The notes beneath the pieces are model-generated. The model was not told the DNA's origin. It worked only from the letters and a program-made list of their open reading frames with translations, and did no database searches. From assembly GCF_009377175.1 (NCBI RefSeq), contig NZ_VJZD01000015.1, positions 1 through 64,000 of the forward strand: a stretch of DNA of 64,000 bases, in the 5' to 3' direction. Below are positions 25,794 to 34,140 of the stretch, piece after piece. This DNA comes from Streptomyces adustus. GTDB lineage: Bacteria > Actinomycetota > Actinomycetes > Streptomycetales > Streptomycetaceae. Each line of letters begins with the position of its first letter. Positions within the stretch are counted from its first letter, which is position 1. The translations under genes were made by a program, and so were the position numbers.

Positions 25794-27734
25794 TCAGCGG
25801 CGGCCGAACGAGCTGATGTAGCCGCCGGCCGGCGTGCCCACGCCGGTCACGTCGTCGTAGCCCTTCACGGCCGACAGCGAGCTGTCCTTGCCGAGGCTGC
25901 GGACCGAGACGACCTGGCCGCCGGTGGCGTCGTAGCCGTTCACGAAGTCGACGCGGGCCACGGCCAGGCCGGAGCCGGTCGGGTTGTCCGTGACGTCGTG
26001 GTAGGCCTTCGTGCCGTACTTGCTGTAGATCACCGGGTTGGCGAAGCCGAGGGCCTTGCCGCCGCCGGCCTGCTGCGCCAGCGCCTGCACCGCGGCGATG
26101 ACCGGCGCGGCCAGCGAGGTGCCGCCGATGCGGTACTCGCTGTACGCCTCGGTGCCGTCCGCCTGGGTCTGCGTCTGGCCCACCTTGAAGCCGGTGTTCG
26201 GGTCGGCGATCGCGGAGATGTCCGGGACGACGCGGTTGCCGGCGGCGTTGTTCGCCTTGGCGAGCGAGTCCGGGACGACACCCTTCTGGTAGAAGGGCTG
26301 CGCCACCGTCGCACTGGTGCCGCCGCCCGCGCCCGAGGTGAACGCGCCGGGGAAGTCCGTCCAGCTCTTGCCGTCCGCGGACAGCACGGCCTTCTGGGTG
26401 CCCCAGCCGGTCTCCCACAGGTACTTGTCGCCCTTGCCGACGGCCAGCGAGGTACCGCCGACCGCGGTCACCCACGCCGAGTTGGCCGGGGTGTCGACCT
26501 GCTTCGTACCGGTGTTGGCGACCTCGTCGCCGTTGTCGCCGGAGGAGAAGTAGAAGCCGATGCCCTCGACCGCGCCGAACTGGAAGACCTGGTCGTAGGC
26601 GGCCGCGAGGTCGGGCGTCTGGTTGGCCTCGATGTCGCCCCAGGAGTTGGAGACGATGTCGGCCAGGTGGTTGTCCACGACCTTGCTGAGCGAGTCGAGC
26701 AGGTCGTCGTCGTAGCAGGACGCCCCGCCCACGTAGGTGACCTGGGCGTCCGGCGCGACCGCGTGCACGGCCTCGACGTCGAGGGTCTCCTCGCCGTACC
26801 AGCCGGCCGCCCCGCACTCCTCGGTCTTCGTGTAGTTCTTGGGCAGCACCTGGCGCAGCTGCCCGGTCTTCCAGGCGGCGTCGCCGTGCTGCTTCGCGTA
26901 GGTGGCCGCGTCGTAGGCGATGGTCGGCGAGGCGTAGGCGTCGGTGATGGCGACGCGCACGCCCTTGCCGGTGTAGTCGCCCGCGCCGTACGCCGCGCGC
27001 AGCTGCTTGCCGGTGTAACCCTCCACGGCGTACGGGATCTTCTTGCCGTACGCGCTCGGCAGCGTGCTCGCGGTGTTCGAGCCGTAGTACGAGGAGAACG
27101 GCCCGGAGTTCTTGAAGACGCTGTCCGGCGGGGGCAGTTGCTCTTTGGCGCTGGCCCGGTGCGGGGCGTTGTCCAGGCCGGTGACGGTCAGGACGGCGCC
27201 CTTCAGGCTCTCCGGGGCGGAAGCCGTCCTCGACGGCGCGCGGTAAGTCCTGGAGCCCTTGGTGTAGTTGTGCAGCTGGGTGCCGAACGCCTTCTCGGCG
27301 GCGGCCACGTCACCGCTGACGGAGACGTAGTGCTGCGTGGTGCCCGTGACCTTCAGGCCGGCCGAGGCCAGCCAGGCCTTGACCGCCTTCACCTGGGCCT
27401 CGGTCGCGCCGAAGCGGGCCTGGGCCTGGTCGGCGCCCAGGTACTTGCCGTAGGCGGCGGAGGCCGGGTCGGACACCGCCTTCGCGTAGGCCGCGAGGCC
27501 GGCCGCGTCCCGGCCCGCCAGATAGACGCGGGCGGAGACCTGCGCGGTGTCCGCGGTCGCGCCCTTGTCGGCCTTGGCCGTGGCCCAGGCGGGCTTGGTG
27601 CCCGCGAGCGTGTCCCGGCCCGGGTTGTCCACGGCGTGTGCCGCGGGTATGCCGAACGCCAGCGCGCCCGCGAGCATCGGCAGTGTCGCCGCCAGGCTCG
27701 CTCCGGCGCGCATCTTGGCGCGGTTGGATCTCAT
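25794..27734 (-). CDS. Secreted pro-kumamolisin/sedolisin peptidase (S53)
   Basis: A 646-residue secreted acid-active serine-carboxyl peptidase. A signal peptide ends at about AAHA (residue 34), and an S53 activation propeptide covers about 60-195. The catalytic residues are visible: Glu315 and Asp319 in GEETLDVEAV, the oxyanion Asp400 in SSGDNG, and Ser540 in GGTSLAAP. A Ca-binding segment (YDDVTGVGTPAGG) closes the protein. The start at 27734 is chosen because GGGGG sits just upstream; two other in-frame ATGs lie further upstream. Its likely role is protein degradation outside the cell. Confidence 0.93.
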   Translation of the reverse strand: MRSNRAKMRAGASLAATLPMLAGALAFGIPAAHAVDNPGRDTLAGTKPAWATAKADKGATADTAQVSARVYLAGRDAAGLAAYAKAVSDPASAAYGKYLGADQAQARFGATEAQVKAVKAWLASAGLKVTGTTQHYVSVSGDVAAAEKAFGTQLHNYTKGSRTYRAPSRTASAPESLKGAVLTVTGLDNAPHRASAKEQLPPPDSVFKNSGPFSSYYGSNTASTLPSAYGKKIPYAVEGYTGKQLRAAYGAGDYTGKGVRVAITDAYASPTIAYDAATYAKQHGDAAWKTGQLRQVLPKNYTKTEECGAAGWYGEETLDVEAVHAVAPDAQVTYVGGASCYDDDLLDSLSKVVDNHLADIVSNSWGDIEANQTPDLAAAYDQVFQFGAVEGIGFYFSSGDNGDEVANTGTKQVDTPANSAWVTAVGGTSLAVGKGDKYLWETGWGTQKAVLSADGKSWTDFPGAFTSGAGGGTSATVAQPFYQKGVVPDSLAKANNAAGNRVVPDISAIADPNTGFKVGQTQTQADGTEAYSEYRIGGTSLAAPVIAAVQALAQQAGGGKALGFANPVIYSKYGTKAYHDVTDNPTGSGLAVARVDFVNGYDATGGQVVSVRSLGKDSSLSAVKGYDDVTGVGTPAGGYISSFGRR

Positions 27735-27848
27735 AGAACCCCCTGCATTGCGGTTCGCATGCATGTAGTGGTTGGCCGTCATGCGATCCGCGCCGGGCCC
27801 GCGGCGGTTTGGCCCGCGAATGGATCACATGCCGGGCCCACTCTTTCG

Positions 27849-27861
27849 ATGAACCGTTCAT
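27849..27861. promoter_or_regulatory. Small palindrome upstream of the sedolisin gene
   Basis: ATGAAC-C-GTTCAT is a perfect 6+1+6 inverted repeat, 115 bp upstream of the sedolisin start in a 250-bp gap that is less G+C-rich than its surroundings. It is an operator candidate only. Confidence 0.35.
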
Positions 27862-27984
27862 GTCAGGGGAATGCGATAGCCAAAAAGATCCCAAGAAAGA
27901 GCCGTCCGAGGGGATTTGGGGCGAAGATCCGGCAAATGACCACCGGATCACGCCCCATCCATGCTATGAACGGGCCTTCGCGCG

Positions 27985-28608
27985 CTACGAACGAGCCTTC
28001 GCGCCCCGCGCCTTGAGCATGTCCGCCATCAGATCGATCTCGGACTGCTGCGCGTCGACCATGCCCTGCGCGAGCCGCTTCTCCACCCCGACCGTGCACG
28101 CGGAGACACAGCCCTCGGCCATGTGGATGCCGCCCTTGTGATGGTCGGTCATCAGCTGGAGATAGAAGACCTCCGCCTGCTTCCCGCTGAGCGTGCCGAG
28201 CTTCTTCATCTCGGTGTTGGTCGCCATGCCCGGCATCAGCGAGCCGTCCTTGCCGGAGGCCATGTCGCCCATGCCCATCCAGGTCATCGGGGCGTCGGCG
28301 GAGACCTTCGGCAGCCCCCACAGGTCGAGCCAGCCCAGCAGCATGCCGCGCTGGTTGGCCTGCGTCTGCGCGATGTCGTAGGCGAGACGCCGTACTTCCG
28401 GGTCCTGCGTGCGGTCGCGCACGAGGTACGACATCTCCACGGCCTGCTGGTGGTGGACCGCCATGTCTCGCGCGAACCCGGCGTCCGCGGAGGCGGCGGA
28501 GGGCGTGGCGGCGGCGGGGCCGCGGTCCTCGGCGACCGCGTAGGTGATCGCGCCGGCCGCGACCAGGGCCGCCGCCGCGGCCCCCGCGATCAGTCCGACG
28601 TGCCTCAC
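27985..28608 (-). CDS. DUF305 protein, exported, probably metal-binding
   Basis: A 207-residue protein: an N-terminal helix (VGLIAGAAAAALVAAGAITYAVA) as signal or anchor, then a DUF305 four-helix domain. Conserved His and Met residues are present: MAVHHQQAVEMS, MTWMGMGDM, MPGMA, LMTDHHKGGIHMAEG. The DHHKGGIHMA motif and Met-rich segments are typical of DUF305 proteins linked to copper handling. GTG at 28608 overlaps the stop of the upstream DUF3105 gene (GTGA), so translation is coupled. Role in envelope metal binding is inferred. Confidence 0.82.
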   Translation of the reverse strand: MRHVGLIAGAAAAALVAAGAITYAVAEDRGPAAATPSAASADAGFARDMAVHHQQAVEMSYLVRDRTQDPEVRRLAYDIAQTQANQRGMLLGWLDLWGLPKVSADAPMTWMGMGDMASGKDGSLMPGMATNTEMKKLGTLSGKQAEVFYLQLMTDHHKGGIHMAEGCVSACTVGVEKRLAQGMVDAQQSEIDLMADMLKARGAKARS

Positions 28609-29264
28609 TGCGACAGCCCGTTCGTGCACGCGGCGCCCGGCTCGGGAGTCTGCTCGCCCTGCACGAACTTCGCGAAGAACGCGTCGACGTCCGGGTCGCT
28701 CGCGCTCTTCACCGTGCGCTGGTGCGCCCACGCCGTCAGCATGATCGGGTCCGGCTGCTTGTCGTCGGGGCTCATCAGCGTGTACGGCGTCTTCTTCACC
28801 TTCGCCGCGAGCGCCTCGACATCGGCCTTGGCGGCCTTGCTGTTGTACGTCACCCACACCGCGCCGTGCTCCAGCGAGTGCACGGCGTTCATGTTGTTCA
28901 GCGCCTTGTCGTAGACGTCGCCGTTGCAGTTCATCCACACCTGGTTGTGGTCCCCGCCGACCGGCGGCTCCACCGGGTACGTGACGGTCTTGGCGACATG
29001 GGTGCGGCCCAGCTTGCCCTGCCACGTCTTCACACCGTCCTTGCCGGTGGTGAAGTGCCCCGAGGTCTTCGCGTCCACCGCCGAGGTGTCGTCGGACTGC
29101 GAGCGCACGACGAAGACACCGCCGGCCACCAGTCCCGCGACGACCACCACGGAAGCCGCGATCACGAGGATCCGGTTGCGCCGCTCGCGGGCCTGCTCGG
29201 CGCGCCGCATCTCCGCTATACGGGCCTGGCGCGCCGCGCCGCTGCTCTTCTTGGCGGAAGCCAT
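28605..29264 (-). CDS. DUF3105 membrane-anchored protein
   Basis: A 219-residue protein with a basic N-terminus rich in Arg/Ala/Glu, one transmembrane helix at about residues 32-54, and an extracytoplasmic DUF3105 domain. Conserved segments include PPVGGDHNQVWMNCNGDVYD, AVHSLEHGAVWVTY and LTAWAHQR. His and Cys in these segments could bind metal. AAGGA precedes the ATG at 29264. It overlaps the DUF305 gene by 4 bp, so both products are probably partners. It diverges from nsrR. Its biochemical function is unknown. Confidence 0.82.
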   Translation of the reverse strand: MASAKKSSGAARQARIAEMRRAEQARERRNRILVIAASVVVVAGLVAGGVFVVRSQSDDTSAVDAKTSGHFTTGKDGVKTWQGKLGRTHVAKTVTYPVEPPVGGDHNQVWMNCNGDVYDKALNNMNAVHSLEHGAVWVTYNSKAAKADVEALAAKVKKTPYTLMSPDDKQPDPIMLTAWAHQRTVKSASDPDVDAFFAKFVQGEQTPEPGAACTNGLSQ

Positions 29265-29394
29265 GGGATCTGTCCTTCTGGGGAAAGGGGGGCGGGACGG
29301 TGAGATCGTTCGGGTGCGCCGATCGTAAGGGGAGAGATGCCCGCTCTCGTAGTGAGGGCACGGGAAAGGCCGGAACGATACGATCCGGCCAGAT

Positions 29395-29417
29395 AATTTG
29401 AAGCCTGGATGCGCATT
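29395..29417 (+). promoter_or_regulatory. nsrR: Degenerate NsrR-type site at nsrR
   Basis: This 23-mer matches the near-perfect hmpA palindrome at 15 of 23 positions, with the right half GGATGC and the outer AAT/ATT pairs kept. It lies just before nsrR and covers an in-frame ATG at 29409, which supports ATG 29433 as the true start. Autoregulation is implied. Confidence 0.55.
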
Positions 29418-29432
29418 ATCTACCCTGGGCGC

Positions 29433-29867
29433 ATGCGGCTGCTGCGCTCCACCGACCTGGCTCTGCGCGTTCTGATGCGCCTGGCCGTCGTCGGCGGGTC
29501 CAGTCCCACGACCCGCGAGGTCGCGGAGGACATGGGCGTCCCGTACACGCACACCGCGAAGATCGTGGCCGAGCTCCAGCACATGGGGCTGCTCGACGCC
29601 CGCCGCGGCCGCGGCGGCGGACTCTCGCTCACCGAGAAGGGCCGCACGGTGTCGGTGGGAGCCGTGGTGCGCAGCTTCGAGGGCGAGGGCGACGTCGTCG
29701 AGTGCGAGGGCGCCACGCCCTGCCCGCTCAACACCGCCTGCCGACTGCGCGGAGCACTGCGCCGGGCCCAGGAGGCCTTTTACGCCACCCTGGACCCGGT
29801 CACCATGCAGGACATCGTCGCCGGGCCGACCGGACCGCTGCTGCTGGAGATCTCCAGGCCGGCCTGA
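29433..29867 (+). CDS. nsrR: Nitric-oxide-sensing Rrf2-family repressor NsrR
   Basis: A 144-residue Rrf2 winged-helix repressor. The helix-turn-helix is SPTTREVAEDMGVPYTHTAK, followed by the wing ARRGRGGGLSL. Three Cys at residues 91, 97 and 103 keep the 6-6 spacing of the Fe-S ligands in Streptomyces NsrR. NO would destroy the cluster and release DNA. An NsrR-like palindrome lies at its own promoter and a nearly perfect one upstream of hmpA. The ATG at 29433 is used; the ATG at 29409 lies in the operator. Confidence 0.92.
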   Translation: MRLLRSTDLALRVLMRLAVVGGSSPTTREVAEDMGVPYTHTAKIVAELQHMGLLDARRGRGGGLSLTEKGRTVSVGAVVRSFEGEGDVVECEGATPCPLNTACRLRGALRRAQEAFYATLDPVTMQDIVAGPTGPLLLEISRPA

Positions 29868-29876
29868 CCGCGGCGG

Positions 29877-30347
29877 TCAGGAGTCCTCGGGGCCCACCGC
29901 GACCACGACCGGGGCGCCGTCGCCGCCGGTCCTGGCGGCCGCGGACGAGGCGGGCAGGCGCTTGCCGAGGGTGATGAACAGCAGCACCAGACCGGCGGTG
30001 AGCAGGATGTGGCCGATCCCGGCGACGACGGCGATCCCCTCGTTGCTCGCGTGCCCCAGCACCGTCAGGGTGCCGTGCAGGGTCATCATGGTGCACGTCA
30101 CCACGAGACCGGCGTTGTAGATCCAGAAGAACCACCCGAACAGCCGGTGCGAGGTCAGGTCGAACTGCTTCTCCAGGGCCAGCACGATGAGGAAGAACAG
30201 CATGCCGAGGGCCAGCAGATGCGTGTGCACCACGCCGAGCTGGGTGTCGCCGGTGAAGTCCTCGGCCTTGGTGAGCTCGCGGTAGTACAGGCCGCTGAGC
30301 ACTCCGACGATCGTGTAGACGAGTGCGGTGTTGAGGATCTTCCTCAT
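29877..30347 (-). CDS. DUF2871 membrane protein
   Basis: A 156-residue protein with four transmembrane helices (about residues 5-22, 40-62, 70-95, 105-130). Conserved His occur at the start of helix 2 (VVHTHLLALG) and in helix 3 (MMTLHGTL); histidines in such positions can ligate haem, but this is inference. AGGGGGA precedes the ATG at 30347. The gene sits between nsrR (convergent, 9-bp gap) and hmpA (same strand), which suggests a part in NO or respiratory stress. No function is established. Confidence 0.72.
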   Translation of the reverse strand: MRKILNTALVYTIVGVLSGLYYRELTKAEDFTGDTQLGVVHTHLLALGMLFFLIVLALEKQFDLTSHRLFGWFFWIYNAGLVVTCTMMTLHGTLTVLGHASNEGIAVVAGIGHILLTAGLVLLFITLGKRLPASSAAARTGGDGAPVVVAVGPEDS

Positions 30348-30547
30348 GTGTCGTCCCCCTGGGGCGATGAGCCGGTGGGTCGGTGATCCATCCACCTTGC
30401 GCAGCCCGGGTCCGCTCGTCAACGACAAAACCTGATGGCGCGTCACGATCTCTGTTCGACAGGCCCGCGGGGCCGGAAGCGACGCGCCGCGACCGGGCGG
30501 ACCGGCGGGGCGGGCCCCCCGAGGGAGGCCCGCCCCGATCCCGTCGC

Positions 30548-31741
30548 TCAGGCCCCCGCGAGCCAGAGATCCGGCCCGAACACCTCGTAGTGGATGTCCG
30601 CCGCGGCCACGCCCTTCTCGATCAGCTGGCCCCGCACCGCCCGCATGAACGGCAGCGGGCCGCACAGGTACGCGTGCGTGCCCGCCGGGACGGTCACGTC
30701 CGTGAGGTCGACCAGCCCGGTGCGGGCGGTCCCCTCCGGCGCCTGGCTCTCGTACCAGAAGTGGACGGGCGCCTGCGGGAGCTTTCCCGCGTACGCCTCG
30801 TGCTCGGCGCGCAGGGCGTGGTGCGCCGGGGAGCGGTCCCCGTGGACGACCGTGACCGGGGCGCGGTGGCCCGTCTCCGCCAGCCGGCCCAGCATCGCGA
30901 CGATCGGGGTCACGCCGATGCCGGCCGAGGCGAGCAGCAGGGGTGTGTCCTCGCCGCCGTCGAGCACCAGGTCGCCGTACGGCTCGGAGAGCTCCAGGGC
31001 GTCGCCCACCCGCACGTGCGCGTGGAGGTGGTTGGAGACCTCGCCCTCCGGGGTCGTGGCGTCGCCCGGGACCCGCTTGACGCTGATCTGGCGCAGCGCG
31101 CCGGAGTCGGGCGCGCCCGAGAGGCTGTACTGCCGAATCTGACGGGCGCCGTCGGGGAGTCCGACGCGGACGGAGACGTACTGGCCGGCCCGGAAGCCGC
31201 GCACCGGGCCCCCGTCGAGCGGGCGCAGCCGGAAGGTGACGACGTCCTCCGTCTCAGCGACGCGCTCCACGACCTCCCAGGTCCGCCACTCGGCGGTCCC
31301 GCTCTCCTCGTACAGCCGTCGCTCGATCGCGATCAGCGCGTTCGCCATCAGCCAGTAGACCTCGGTCCAGGCGGCCGCGACCTCCGGGGTGACGGCCTCG
31401 CCGAGCACGTCGACGATGGCGGCGAAGAGGTGCTCGTGGACGACCGCGTACTGCTCGGGCCTGACGCCCAGCGAGGCGTGCTTGTGGGCGATGCGGCCCA
31501 GCATGGCGTCCGGCCGCTGGTCGGGGTGGTCCAGGAGGTGCGTGGCGAAGGCGGCGATGGAGCCGGCCAGCGCCTGGCGCTGGGTGCCCGCGGCCTGGTT
31601 GCCGCGGTTGAACAGGTCGCGCAGCAGCTCGGGGTGGGCGGCGAACAGCCCGGTGTAGAAGCGGTCGGTTATCTCGCCGAGGTTCGCGCCCACGGCGGGA
31701 AGCGTCGCGCGGACGGTGGCGGCGGACTGTTCGGACAGCAT
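30548..31741 (-). CDS. hmpA: Flavohaemoprotein, NO dioxygenase (Hmp)
   Basis: A 397-residue enzyme that oxidises NO to nitrate with O2 and NAD(P)H. The N-terminal globin has the B10 Tyr29 (RFYTGLF) and proximal His88 (AHKHASLGV). The reductase has the FAD motif RQYSLSG and the nicotinamide motif LLASAGIGVTPI; the C-terminal YEVFGPD matches the usual end. GAGGAG precedes the ATG at 31741. An NsrR-type palindrome lies 53 bp upstream of the start, so NO-induced expression is expected. Confidence 0.95.
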   Translation of the reverse strand: MLSEQSAATVRATLPAVGANLGEITDRFYTGLFAAHPELLRDLFNRGNQAAGTQRQALAGSIAAFATHLLDHPDQRPDAMLGRIAHKHASLGVRPEQYAVVHEHLFAAIVDVLGEAVTPEVAAAWTEVYWLMANALIAIERRLYEESGTAEWRTWEVVERVAETEDVVTFRLRPLDGGPVRGFRAGQYVSVRVGLPDGARQIRQYSLSGAPDSGALRQISVKRVPGDATTPEGEVSNHLHAHVRVGDALELSEPYGDLVLDGGEDTPLLLASAGIGVTPIVAMLGRLAETGHRAPVTVVHGDRSPAHHALRAEHEAYAGKLPQAPVHFWYESQAPEGTARTGLVDLTDVTVPAGTHAYLCGPLPFMRAVRGQLIEKGVAAADIHYEVFGPDLWLAGA

Positions 31742-31793
31742 CGGGTGGCTCCTCGGATCGGTGATCGATGCTCGGCTGGCGCTCACCGTAGTA

Positions 31794-31818
31794 AAACTTG
31801 CATCTGAGATGCAAATTT
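31794..31818. promoter_or_regulatory. hmpA: NsrR operator of hmpA
   Basis: TTGCATCT-G-AGATGCAA (31798-31814) is a perfect 17-bp palindrome, and it extends to 25 bp (31794-31818) with one mismatched pair. This agrees with the AT-rich GATGCAT/ATGCATC inverted repeat known for Streptomyces NsrR. It sits 53-77 bp upstream of hmpA. Confidence 0.87.
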
Positions 31819-31893
31819 AAGGCGGCGGATTCGAGACGACCGGGGGCGGCCATTACGCATGACGCTCCGAGCAGGCAAGATGGGCTTCAGAGC

Positions 31894-32029
31894 AGTACAT
31901 CTGCTGTACGTGAGGCGTTCAGCCCGATGACGACGGGATGATCAAGGTCTGCAACGCGCATGAAATGGTGTTGTGGTGGGATGCTCAGGTGCCCGACCGC
32001 TTCCCGCGATGCGGGAGACAGGCGGCCTG
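31894..32029 (+). promoter_or_regulatory. glnA2: Structured leader upstream of glnA2
   Basis: The 313-bp gap 31742-32054 holds the hmpA promoter and a long leader for the synthetase gene. At about 31894-31911 AGCAG and CTGCT form a hairpin. At 31986-32029 three nested stems can form: CAGG/CCTG outside, then CCGC/GCGG, then CCCGC-GAT-GCGGG, with a 7-nt bulge and a small internal loop. The structure ends 25 nt before the ATG at 32055. A regulatory RNA is possible; it matches no class I recognise. Confidence 0.35.
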
Positions 32030-32054
32030 ACCAGCAAGGATGGGGAAGCGGAAG

Positions 32055-33416
32055 ATGGACAAGCAGCAGGAGTTCGTGCTCCGGACCTTGGAGGAGCGCG
32101 ACATCCGGTTCGTACGGCTGTGGTTCACGGACGTACTGGGTTTCCTCAAGTCCGTCGCCGTGGCCCCTGCGGAGCTCGAGCAGGCCTTCGACGAGGGCAT
32201 CGGTTTCGACGGCTCCGCGATCGAGGGTTTCGCCCGGGTCTACGAGTCCGACATGATCGCCAAGCCCGACCCGGGCACCTTCCAGGTCCTGCCCTGGCGC
32301 GCCGAGGCCCCGGGCACCGCCCGGATGTTCTGCGACATCCTCATGCCGGACGGCTCCCCGTCCTTCGCCGACCCGCGCTACGTCCTCAAGCGCGCCCTGG
32401 CCCGCGCCTCCGACCAGGGCTTCACCTTCTACACCCACCCGGAGATCGAGTTCTTCCTGCTGAAGGACCGCCCGCTGGACGGCTCCCGGCCGACCCCGGC
32501 CGACAACTCCGGCTACTTCGACCACACCCCGCAGAACGTGGGCCAGGACTTCCGCCGCCAGGCCATCACGATGCTGGAGTCGATGGGCATCTCGGTCGAG
32601 TTCAGCCACCACGAGGGCGCCCCCGGCCAGCAGGAGATCGACCTGCGCTACGCCGACGCGCTCTCCACGGCCGACAACATCATGACCTTCCGGCTGATCA
32701 TGAAGCAGGTCGCGCTGGAGCAGGGCGTCCAGGCCACCTTCATGCCGAAGCCGTTCTCGGAGTACCCGGGCAGCGGCATGCACACCCACCTCTCCCTCTT
32801 CGAGGGCGACCGCAACGCGTTCTACGAGTCCGGCTCCGAGTACCAGCTCTCCAAGGTCGGCCGCTCCTTCATCGCGGGCCTGCTGCGGCACGCCGCGGAG
32901 ATCTCCGCGGTCACCAACCAGTGGGTCAACTCCTACAAGCGCATCTGGGGCGGCTCCGAGCGCACCGCGGGCGCCGGCGGCGAGGCCCCCTCGTACATCT
33001 GCTGGGGTCACAACAACCGCTCGGCCCTGGTCCGCGTCCCGATGTACAAGCCCGGCAAGACCGGCTCCGCCCGGGTCGAGGTCCGCTCCCTCGACTCCGG
33101 CACCAACCCCTACCTGGCCTACGCCGTGCTCCTGGCGGCCGGCCTCAAGGGCATCGAGGAGGGCTACGAGCTGCCGCCCGGCGCCGAGGACGACGTCTGG
33201 GCCCTGTCCGACGCCGAGCGCCGCGCGATGGGCATCGAGCCCCTCCCGCAGAACCTCGGTGAGGCCCTGAGCCTGATGGAGCGCAGCGACCTTCTCGCGG
33301 AGACCCTCGGCGAGCACGTCTTCGACTTCTTCCTGCGCAACAAGAAGGCGGAGTGGGAGGAGTACCGCTCCGAGGTCACCGCGTTCGAGCTGCGGAAGAA
33401 CCTGCCGGTGCTGTAA
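32055..33416 (+). CDS. glnA2: Glutamine-synthetase-like gamma-glutamylpolyamine synthetase (GlnA2)
   Basis: A 453-residue type I glutamine-synthetase homologue. It follows mycobacterial GlnA2 almost throughout from DKQQEFVLRTLEERDIRF. Substrate and ATP segments are present: HPEIEFF, EFSHHEGAPGQQEIDLRY, GSGMHTHLSLF, NRSALVRVP and SARVEVRS. In S. coelicolor GlnA2 ligates glutamate to polyamines rather than making glutamine, so polyamine catabolism is the best guess. A Tyr is present in GYELPP, near the usual adenylylation loop; whether the nearby GlnE acts on it is not known. ATG 32055 matches the homologue's start; ATG 32040 has no usable spacing. Confidence 0.9.
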   Translation: MDKQQEFVLRTLEERDIRFVRLWFTDVLGFLKSVAVAPAELEQAFDEGIGFDGSAIEGFARVYESDMIAKPDPGTFQVLPWRAEAPGTARMFCDILMPDGSPSFADPRYVLKRALARASDQGFTFYTHPEIEFFLLKDRPLDGSRPTPADNSGYFDHTPQNVGQDFRRQAITMLESMGISVEFSHHEGAPGQQEIDLRYADALSTADNIMTFRLIMKQVALEQGVQATFMPKPFSEYPGSGMHTHLSLFEGDRNAFYESGSEYQLSKVGRSFIAGLLRHAAEISAVTNQWVNSYKRIWGGSERTAGAGGEAPSYICWGHNNRSALVRVPMYKPGKTGSARVEVRSLDSGTNPYLAYAVLLAAGLKGIEEGYELPPGAEDDVWALSDAERRAMGIEPLPQNLGEALSLMERSDLLAETLGEHVFDFFLRNKKAEWEEYRSEVTAFELRKNLPVL

Positions 33417-33531
33417 GCGCTGGTCGGGGCGGATCTCCCGCCGACGCGACGAACGGGGCCGACGGTCGTGGACCGTCGGCCCCGCCGCGTCTCACCGACC
33501 CTGGCCGTCCCTGGGCCGTCCGGCCCCGGAA
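33415..33531. repeat. Direct repeat copy 1, at the glnA2 3' end
   Basis: 117 bp starting in the glnA2 stop codon. It is repeated at 35704-35835 with only four substitutions, one single-base indel and one extra internal duplication of about 14 bp in the second copy. The two copies bracket a low-G+C segment and the FAD-oxidase gene. Confidence 0.9.
33454..33484 (+). terminator. glnA2: Terminator after glnA2
   Basis: GGGGCCGACGGTC (33455-33467) and its perfect complement (33471-33483) form a stem with a 3-nt loop, extended by one more C-G pair. It lies within direct-repeat copy 1; the matching hairpin in copy 2 has one mismatch. Confidence 0.8.
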
Positions 33532-34140
33532 CGGCGCCGTCGTAGAGGCCGTCGACGGCCTTCCGGGCCCGCGCCTCGCTGCTCCGGCCGCAGGCTTCTC
33601 CGACGACCTGTTCGGCCAGGGCCGTGCTGGTGGAGGAATCACCATCGGTCGAGGAGCGACCCGACATCACCCATTCAAATTCAGTAGCCGTGGGGAAAAC
33701 TCGGGATTATATAGGCGCTCACTGGCAACGCGGGAAGTAGGAGCAGGGCATTCCGGGGGTTCGCCAGGCGGGGAGTGGTGATTCCGGGGGTACGCCCGCA
33801 AATTCTTATCACAAAGATGGTTCGCCGGGCCGTTGCGAGATGCTGGCCTGACCAGCGAGATCGGCGAGCCCATCATCTTTGAGATTGCCCGCGTATTCTG
33901 ACCATTTGGACCAATGGATGGCTTCGAGCGGGACGCGGTGCATCCCAAAACGGTTATGACGGGATCCCGCCGAGTTACTCCTTCAGGCTGTCGTCATCGT
34001 CCTCGATTGGCGTGTCGGGAAACACCGCATGGTCGCCCCGTTACCGTGCGTGGGTCGACCACAAAGGACTGCCCGGCGGCTGGCGGGTAAAGGCTCGTTC
34101 AGCCGCGTACCGGTGTAGCCCGATCGAGAGGATCTGGACC
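33532..34140. other. Gene-free, partly low-G+C segment between repeat and FAD oxidase
   Basis: No convincing gene is seen. From 33661 to 33960 I counted 173 G+C in 300 bases (58%), against about 70% in the flanks. The first 130 bases are G+C-rich and are not part of the repeat. The composition break and the position beside the direct repeat suggest imported DNA. Confidence 0.6.

Noticed and set aside
23616..28016. Open frame crossing nadE and the sedolisin gene on the plus strand
   Set aside because: It runs through two well-supported minus-strand genes and an intergenic terminator and shows no domain.
33532..33670. Possible small minus-strand gene next to repeat copy 1
   Set aside because: Its frame runs into the direct repeat and glnA2 antisense, and no family or ribosome site supports it.
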